Assembly: GCF_902459685.1 (NCBI RefSeq)
Contig: NZ_CABPSF010000007.1
Coordinates: 62,001-126,000 of the forward strand
DNA: 64,000 nt
Direction of reading: 5' to 3'
From: Pandoraea iniqua
GTDB lineage: Bacteria > Pseudomonadota > Gammaproteobacteria > Burkholderiales > Burkholderiaceae
Shown piece after piece: positions 59,428 to 64,000 of the stretch. The notes under the pieces are model-generated. The model did no database searches and was not told the DNA's origin. It worked only from the letters and a program-made list of their open reading frames with translations. The translations under genes were made by a program, and so were the position numbers. Every line of letters begins with the position of its first letter. The stretch's first letter is position 1.

Positions 59428-60437
59428 GTTCCGCAATCTGTTCTCACCTGCGCGCGCCCGGCACGTGGCTCGCGGTGATCGGCTTCGTCGTTATCGGCGC
59501 GGCGGGTCTGGCGCTGCCGCAGTGGCAGTTTCTCGTCTCCGTCGCGTTGTCGAAAGGCATCGTGGCGCTGGGTCTCGCGCTGTTGCTTCGCACGGGTCTC
59601 GCGTCGTTCGGTCAGGCGTTGTTCTTCGCCGTCGGCGCGTATTGCGTCGGCCTCGGCATGAACTTCTACGGGCTGACCGAATTGTTTGCGCTGCTCGCGC
59701 TGTCGATGATCGTGTCGGCGGTGCTCGCGTTCGTGCTCGGCTTCCTGCTCGCGCGATATCGCGACATCTTCTTCGCCATGCTGACGCTGGCGCTGTCGAT
59801 GATCTGCTACGGCCTGTTGCTCAACAACGTTGAGCTTGGCGGCAGCGACGGCTTCAACGTGAACGCCCCGACGCTGGGCAGCAGCGCAACGCCGTGGCAA
59901 CTCACGGGCACCAACCTGTTCGCGGTGGGCTTTATCGCAGCGATCCTTTGCGTGATGGTGGTGGCGCTGTACATGCGCTCGACACCGGGGCGTCTCGGTC
60001 CGGCAATCAAAGATAACGAGATCCGTGTGGAGTATCTGGGCACGTCGGCACGCCAGAACATTCACCTGACGTACATCATCGCCGGTGCACTCGCCGGGCT
60101 GGGTGGCGCGTTGCAGGCGTTCAACATCGGTCACATCGATCCGGACATGGCGTTCTGGACGACGTCGGGCGAGTTCGTCTTCATCGCCGTGCTCTCCGGC
60201 ACGCGCTTCGCGTTCTCGCCGTTCATCGGTGCCCTGCTGCTCGAAGTGGCACGTGCGATGGCCTACCGCTACGCACCGAACACGTGGCAAATCGTGATGG
60301 GCGCCATCATGCTGGCGATCATCGCGTTCCTGCCGGGCGGTCTGACGAGTTTGGGGCTGGGCCGTCGCAAGACGGCGGCAGCACACCCGGTCACGCAAAC
60401 GAAGACGGCGCGCGCCTCGGGCGACGCGACGGCATGA
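59424..60437 (+). CDS. Liv-type ABC transporter permease, LivM-like
   Basis: A 337-residue inner-membrane permease. It carries GLALLLRTGLASFGQALFFAVGAY, the LivM helix pattern with S-F-G-Q, and STPGRLGPAIKDNEIRVEYL. About nine to ten helices. The 3' end overlaps the ATPase start (ATGA). Partner of the LivH-like protein. Confidence 0.92.
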   Translation: MSSAICSHLRAPGTWLAVIGFVVIGAAGLALPQWQFLVSVALSKGIVALGLALLLRTGLASFGQALFFAVGAYCVGLGMNFYGLTELFALLALSMIVSAVLAFVLGFLLARYRDIFFAMLTLALSMICYGLLLNNVELGGSDGFNVNAPTLGSSATPWQLTGTNLFAVGFIAAILCVMVVALYMRSTPGRLGPAIKDNEIRVEYLGTSARQNIHLTYIIAGALAGLGGALQAFNIGHIDPDMAFWTTSGEFVFIAVLSGTRFAFSPFIGALLLEVARAMAYRYAPNTWQIVMGAIMLAIIAFLPGGLTSLGLGRRKTAAAHPVTQTKTARASGDATA

Positions 60438-61222
60438 GGGCTGGCGAGATGGCATCGAATCACATCATTGAGGCTACGGGCCTGCACAAGACCTTCGGCA
60501 GCGTGACACCTGCCAGAGACATCACGGTCAATATCGACGCGCAGAGCGTGGTCGGGCTGATCGGCACGAACGGGGCGGGCAAGACCACGTTCGTGAACAT
60601 GCTCACGGGCTACATCAAACCGGATCGGGGCGAGATCGTGTTTCGCGGCAAGCGCATCACGGGGCTGGCGCCGCGCAAGATCACGCGTCTGGGCATTGCC
60701 CGCTCGTTCCAGATTCCGCAGCTGTTCGGCTCGCAGACGGCACGCGAGAACATCGAGATTGCACTGGCGATTTCGGGGCTCTCAGCCGATCTGGCGAACG
60801 AGAGTCTGGCGCGTCTGGGCGTGCTGGAATTCGCGGACATGATCTCGGGCACGCTGCCCGAAGGCGTTCGCAAGCTGCTGGACATTGCGCTGGCGATGGT
60901 CTGCAAGCCGGAAGTGCTGCTGCTCGACGAACCGACGTCCGGCGTGGCCGCTGAAGAAAAGTTCGACGTGATGAACCGCGTGCTGGATGCTGCGCGCCTG
61001 CTCGGCATCACGGTGCTGTTCGTGGAACACGATATGGAAATCGTGCGCCGCTACAGCGACCGCGTGCTCGCCTTCTGCGACGGCCGCATTCTGGCGGATG
61101 GCACCCCCGACGTGGTGCTGGCCGACGCGCAGGTGCGCGAGTTGATCATCGGCGAGACGGTGGCCGCAGCGCCTGCGGCCGGCGGCTCGGCCACGACCCC
61201 GGGCGAGGTGGCCCATGCTTGA
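60434..61222 (+). CDS. Liv-type ABC transporter ATPase, LivG-like
   Basis: A 262-residue ATPase, start ATG 60434 overlapping the permease stop; ATG 60449 is an alternative. Walker A GTNGAGKTT, Q-loop RSFQIPQLF, Walker B VLLLDEPTSGV, and H-loop FVEHDMEIVRRYS. The signature region reads LPEGVRKLLDIAL, where LivG usually has an LSYG-type motif, so the Ser-Gly-Gly is altered. Overlaps the next ATPase by 8 bp. Confidence 0.92.
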   Translation: MRAGEMASNHIIEATGLHKTFGSVTPARDITVNIDAQSVVGLIGTNGAGKTTFVNMLTGYIKPDRGEIVFRGKRITGLAPRKITRLGIARSFQIPQLFGSQTARENIEIALAISGLSADLANESLARLGVLEFADMISGTLPEGVRKLLDIALAMVCKPEVLLLDEPTSGVAAEEKFDVMNRVLDAARLLGITVLFVEHDMEIVRRYSDRVLAFCDGRILADGTPDVVLADAQVRELIIGETVAAAPAAGGSATTPGEVAHA

Positions 61223-61865
61223 AGTCAAAAATCTGAACGTGCGTTTCGGCGCAACGGATATTCTGCGCGGCGTGCAGTTCTCGGTGCCCAAGGGCGCCAT
61301 CGTGGGACTGATCGGCCGTAACGGCGCGGGCAAGACGACGACACTGCGCGCGATCATGGGGCTGGTGAAACCGGCCTCGGGCACGCTGACATTCGACGAC
61401 GTGGATCTGGTGCGCGCACCGTCGCATCAGCGCACGTCGCTCGGTATCGGCTACGCGCCGGAAGACCGCCGCCTGATTCCGGACATGACCGTGGAAGAGA
61501 ATCTCTGCGTGCCCGCGTGGGCCCTGAAGGCAAAGGATGTGCAGACGCGTCTCGACGCGGTCTACCGCATCATTCCTGAAGCCCGCGAATGGGCGCCGCG
61601 CCGTGCCTTGCAATTGTCGGGAGGCCAGCAGAAACTGGTGGCCGTCGGACGCGCGTTGATGACGAGCTCGCGCCTGCTGATGCTCGACGAGCCGTTCGAG
61701 GGCGTGGCCCCGGCGCTCTCGAAGCGTATTGCGGAAGTGATCGGTCAGATGCGTGGCGCCGGCCTCGCCGTCATTCTGTCCGGCGCCGACCTGCAACACG
61801 CGGGCGCGGTGCTGGATAACGTCTACCGTATCGATCGCGGCCAGATGGTCGCGGCGTCTGTCTAG
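61215..61865 (+). CDS. Liv-type ABC transporter ATPase, LivF-like
   Basis: A 216-residue ATPase, slightly short for LivF (230-240). Walker A GRNGAGKTTTLRAI, GYAPEDRRLIPDMTVEENL (the LivF region), signature LSGGQQKLVAVGRAL, Walker B LMLDEPFEGVAP. The H-loop His appears replaced: the strand reads ILSGADLQHAG, while typical LivF has VEQ. That change is worth checking. Starts 8 bp before the end of the LivG-like gene. Confidence 0.9.
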   Translation: MLEVKNLNVRFGATDILRGVQFSVPKGAIVGLIGRNGAGKTTTLRAIMGLVKPASGTLTFDDVDLVRAPSHQRTSLGIGYAPEDRRLIPDMTVEENLCVPAWALKAKDVQTRLDAVYRIIPEAREWAPRRALQLSGGQQKLVAVGRALMTSSRLLMLDEPFEGVAPALSKRIAEVIGQMRGAGLAVILSGADLQHAGAVLDNVYRIDRGQMVAASV

Positions 61866-61937
61866 TTTTGTCGCGTGCGGCGCGCCGATGCATGGATGCA
61901 TGAAGGCGAGCCGCACGCAGTCACCAAGAGGAAAACG

Positions 61938-63101
61938 ATGATGAATCCGTTTCGTTTCCAGACGGTCCCCACCGTCATTGTGGAATTTGGTGCAGCCCGC
62001 CGTCTCGGCGCGCTGCTGCGTGAGCAGTTTCCGTCGGGCAAGCGCCTGTGCGTGGTCACCGACGGCTTTCTGCACAAGAGCGGTCTGCTGAACCCGGCAC
62101 TGGCCGATCTGACGAAGCATGACTGGCAGGTCTCGGTGATCGACGACGTGATCGCCGATCCGCCCGAACATGTGGTGCTCGAAGCTGCCGAACGTGCGCG
62201 CGCCGGCGATGCGGAAATCGTGCTCGGGTTGGGCGGCGGTTCGTCGATGGACGTGGCGAAGCTGCTCGCCGTGCTGTTGCCGGGCACGCAATCGCTCAAA
62301 GACATGTACGGCGTGAAGAAAGTGACGGGCACGCGCCTGCCGCTGGTGCAGATGCCGACCACCGCCGGTACGGGCTCGGAAGTCACCGCTGTCTCGATCG
62401 TGACGACCGGCGAGACGACGAAGATGGGCGTGGTTGCACCGCAACTCTTCGCCGATCTGGCCATTCTCGACGCGGAACTCACGCTCGGCCTGCCGCGCGC
62501 GGCCACTGCCGCCACCGGTATCGACGCGATGGTGCACGCCATCGAAGCCTATACGTCAGCGCACCTGAAGAACCCGGTCTCGGACATGCTGGCCGTGAAG
62601 GCCCTCGAACTGCTCTCGCGTAACCTGCTGCCCGCCTGCGACGACGGCAACAACCGCGACGCACGCGAAGCCATGCTCGTGGGCGCCATGTTCGCCGGTC
62701 AGTCGTTCGCCAACTCGCCGGTTGCAGCGGTGCATGCGCTCGCTTACCCGATCGGCGGCATCTTCCACGTGGCGCACGGTCTCTCGAACGCGCTGGTGCT
62801 TTCGCACGTCATGCGCTTCAATGCGCCTGCTGCCAGCAAGCTGTATGCAGAACTGGCCGACGTGATCCTGCGCGATAACGCCACCGGCAGCGATGAAGCC
62901 AAAACCGATGCGCTGATCCGCCACATCGAATCGATGATCGTTGCGACCGCCATTCCGCGCACGTTGCGTGAAGTCGGTGTGAAGCAGGACGACATCGCAC
63001 GGATGGCCAGCGACGCGATGCTTCAGACCCGCCTGCTGGTCAACAACCCCCGCGAAGTCAAAGAAGCGGACGCGTTTGCCATCTATAGCGCAGCGTTCTG
63101 A
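61938..63101 (+). CDS. Iron-containing (group III) alcohol dehydrogenase, 4-hydroxybutyrate dehydrogenase candidate
   Basis: A 387-residue NAD-dependent Fe-ADH. MMNPFRFQTVPTVIVEFGAA begins it; either of the two adjacent ATGs may start. Cofactor GLGGGSSMDVAKLLA, metal ligands D and H in GIDAMVHAIEAYTS, and H-ligands in AVHALAYPIGGIFHVAHGLSNAL. Group III ADHs include 4-hydroxybutyrate dehydrogenase. Last gene of the transporter operon, 72 bp after livF. Oxidation of a hydroxy acid to the semialdehyde would feed the SSADH at 55.6 kb. Confidence 0.88.
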   Translation: MMNPFRFQTVPTVIVEFGAARRLGALLREQFPSGKRLCVVTDGFLHKSGLLNPALADLTKHDWQVSVIDDVIADPPEHVVLEAAERARAGDAEIVLGLGGGSSMDVAKLLAVLLPGTQSLKDMYGVKKVTGTRLPLVQMPTTAGTGSEVTAVSIVTTGETTKMGVVAPQLFADLAILDAELTLGLPRAATAATGIDAMVHAIEAYTSAHLKNPVSDMLAVKALELLSRNLLPACDDGNNRDAREAMLVGAMFAGQSFANSPVAAVHALAYPIGGIFHVAHGLSNALVLSHVMRFNAPAASKLYAELADVILRDNATGSDEAKTDALIRHIESMIVATAIPRTLREVGVKQDDIARMASDAMLQTRLLVNNPREVKEADAFAIYSAAF

Positions 63102-63114
63102 TCGAGCCTCTCTT

Positions 63115-63138
63115 GCGCCCGTCCTCCGGGACGGGCGC
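63115..63138 (+). terminator. Stem-loop after the Fe-ADH gene
   Basis: GCGCCCGTCC-TCCG-GGACGGGCGC, a 10-bp perfect GC stem 13 bp after the stop. There is no U-run, so the strength is uncertain. Confidence 0.55.
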
Positions 63139-63237
63139 AGCGCCTGCCCCTCGCCCTGAATCGCCCCTCCCCGATTTTCTCTCGTTTTACAATGTGCGCT
63201 CCCGAACGCCTGTCGCGTTCCCCCGGAGGCACTCGCC

Positions 63238-63639
63238 ATGAAGAAGCCCCAGTCGGAGACTTCCCCCACGCCCCCCACACCGCTCGATGTCGCCGCACTC
63301 ATCGACGCGCGTATCGCAGAACTGGGTGACTGGCGCGGCGACATGCTCGCCCACGTCCGCGCCATCATCACGAAGGCCAATCCCGGCATCACCGAGGAAT
63401 GGAAATGGCGCGTGCCGGTCTGGTCGCTCGACGGCATACTCTGCACCGGCGAATCGTATAAGGCCGCCGTGAAGCTGACCTTCGCCAAAGGTGCCTCGCT
63501 GCCCGACCCCGCCAAACTCTTCAACGCCAGCCTCGACGGGAACACCCGCCGGGCCATTGATCTCCATGAAGGCGACACGGTGAACGAGAAAGCGCTCACC
63601 GCCCTCATCCGTGCCGCCATCGCTGCCAATCAACGCTGA
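63238..63639 (+). CDS. DUF1801 protein
   Basis: A 133-residue protein of the DUF1801 (YdhG/SufT-like SCP-like) group. Pattern: LDVAALIDARIAELGDWRGD, then ITEEWKWRVPVWSLDGILCT (conserved Trp-x-x-Pro-Val-Trp), KAAVKLTFAKGASLPDPAKL with F-N-A-S-L-D-G. Small cytoplasmic fold, function unknown. Follows a Pro/Thr-rich start after AGGCACTCGCC, weak ribosome site. The DUF4180 gene begins 14 bp later. Confidence 0.85.
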   Translation: MKKPQSETSPTPPTPLDVAALIDARIAELGDWRGDMLAHVRAIITKANPGITEEWKWRVPVWSLDGILCTGESYKAAVKLTFAKGASLPDPAKLFNASLDGNTRRAIDLHEGDTVNEKALTALIRAAIAANQR

Positions 63640-63653
63640 TACCGATTTTGCCC

Positions 63654-64000
63654 ATGCCGCAAGCCCTCAACCCTCGCGATGAGATCGTCACGCTCGACGC
63701 TCGCCCCGTTCTGGTCTGGAACGCCCCCGCGAACGCGCTATCCCGTGAAGCCGATGTCGGTGACCTGCTGTCCGCCGCATGGGAGAACGATGTGGACTGG
63801 GTCGCCCTGCACACTCACGTGCTGCACGACGACTTTTTCCGGCTCGAAACCGGCCTCGCGGGCGCCATTCTGCAAAAACTCGTGAACTACCGCATCAAAC
63901 TGACGATCGTCGGCAATATCGACGCTTGGCTGGCGCGCAGCGAAGCATTTCGTGCCTTTGTCCGGGAAACCAATCGAGGCACGACGGCATCATTTGTTGC
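63654..64000 (+). CDS. DUF4180 protein, 3' end cut by window edge
   Basis: At least 115 residues, open to the edge. MPQALNPRDEIVTLDARPVL begins it. The core is LETGLAGAILQKLVNYRIKL, then IVGNIDAWLARSEAFRAFVRETNRG, the typical DUF4180 RLxTGLAGEILQKFVNY and ESNRG marks. Function unknown. Probably co-transcribed with the DUF1801 gene. Confidence 0.82.
   Translation, partial: MPQALNPRDEIVTLDARPVLVWNAPANALSREADVGDLLSAAWENDVDWVALHTHVLHDDFFRLETGLAGAILQKLVNYRIKLTIVGNIDAWLARSEAFRAFVRETNRGTTASFV

Overview
The window is about 64 kb of GC-rich, densely coded chromosome from a betaproteobacterium. Heavy use of C/G third positions, a cyoABCD cytochrome bo oxidase operon, many LysR/TetR/Lrp/IclR regulators next to their targets, a YdiJ-type D-2-hydroxyacid dehydrogenase and LivFGHM-type transporters all fit Burkholderiaceae; Pandoraea or a close relative is my best guess, made from overall gene character and not from any search. 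I see no rRNA, CRISPR array, insertion sequence, phage or integration site. The region reads as ordinary chromosome with niche metabolic clusters. Two tRNA genes (Glu-TTC, Ala-GGC) lie near 45.1 kb.

Layout. 1-9 kb: end of selD; two Tat-exported proteins (transglutaminase-like and TlpA-like); a LysR gene divergent from a split two-gene chromate transporter; an unrecognised 511-residue protein; a LysE exporter; a DUF3047 protein. 9-15 kb: a stand-alone FtsI/PBP3-type transpeptidase, an 18-bp perfect bidirectional terminator, then cyoABCD on the minus strand. 15.6-24 kb: LysE exporter with divergent Lrp regulator, a two-sensor diguanylate cyclase, LysR, an MFS exporter with a divergent SufR-like Cys-rich regulator, YnfA, SlyX and DUF1439. 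23.5-27.3 kb: ohr with a TetR gene that shares its operator, then a TonB siderophore receptor behind a Fur-like box. 27.6-45 kb: Lrp plus EamA exporter, SDR/LysR pair, TetR/SnoaL pair, a VOC protein, a YadGH-like ABC exporter, GST, DJ-1-like, GNAT, DUF1993, an orphan NifQ with a double-domain molbindin, DUF1275, a second SDR, a DUF815 ATPase, an EamA transporter, AraC and YciI.

45.3-53.4 kb is a catabolic cluster: an aspartate/serine:glyoxylate-type aminotransferase, an MFS carboxylate transporter, a 1024-residue FAD/Fe-S D-2-hydroxyacid dehydrogenase and a D-threonine/3-hydroxyaspartate aldolase-type PLP enzyme, all minus strand and divergent from a GntR-FCD regulator with near-identical palindromes at both promoters. 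It resembles half of the beta-hydroxyaspartate glyoxylate route. 54.4-63.1 kb is a second catabolic cluster: an IclR regulator divergent from succinate-semialdehyde dehydrogenase, a full Liv-type ABC transporter and an iron-type alcohol dehydrogenase. Three operator-like repeats exactly 19 bp apart lie in front. 4-Hydroxybutyrate, or a similar omega-hydroxy acid, is a reasonable substrate guess. The window closes with DUF1801 and a truncated DUF4180 gene.

The strongest unexplained signals are the paired, gene-specific operators (ohr/TetR, TetR/SnoaL, GntR cluster, IclR cluster), the two catabolic clusters, the orphan NifQ-molbindin pair, the Cys-rich regulator and the 511-residue orphan.
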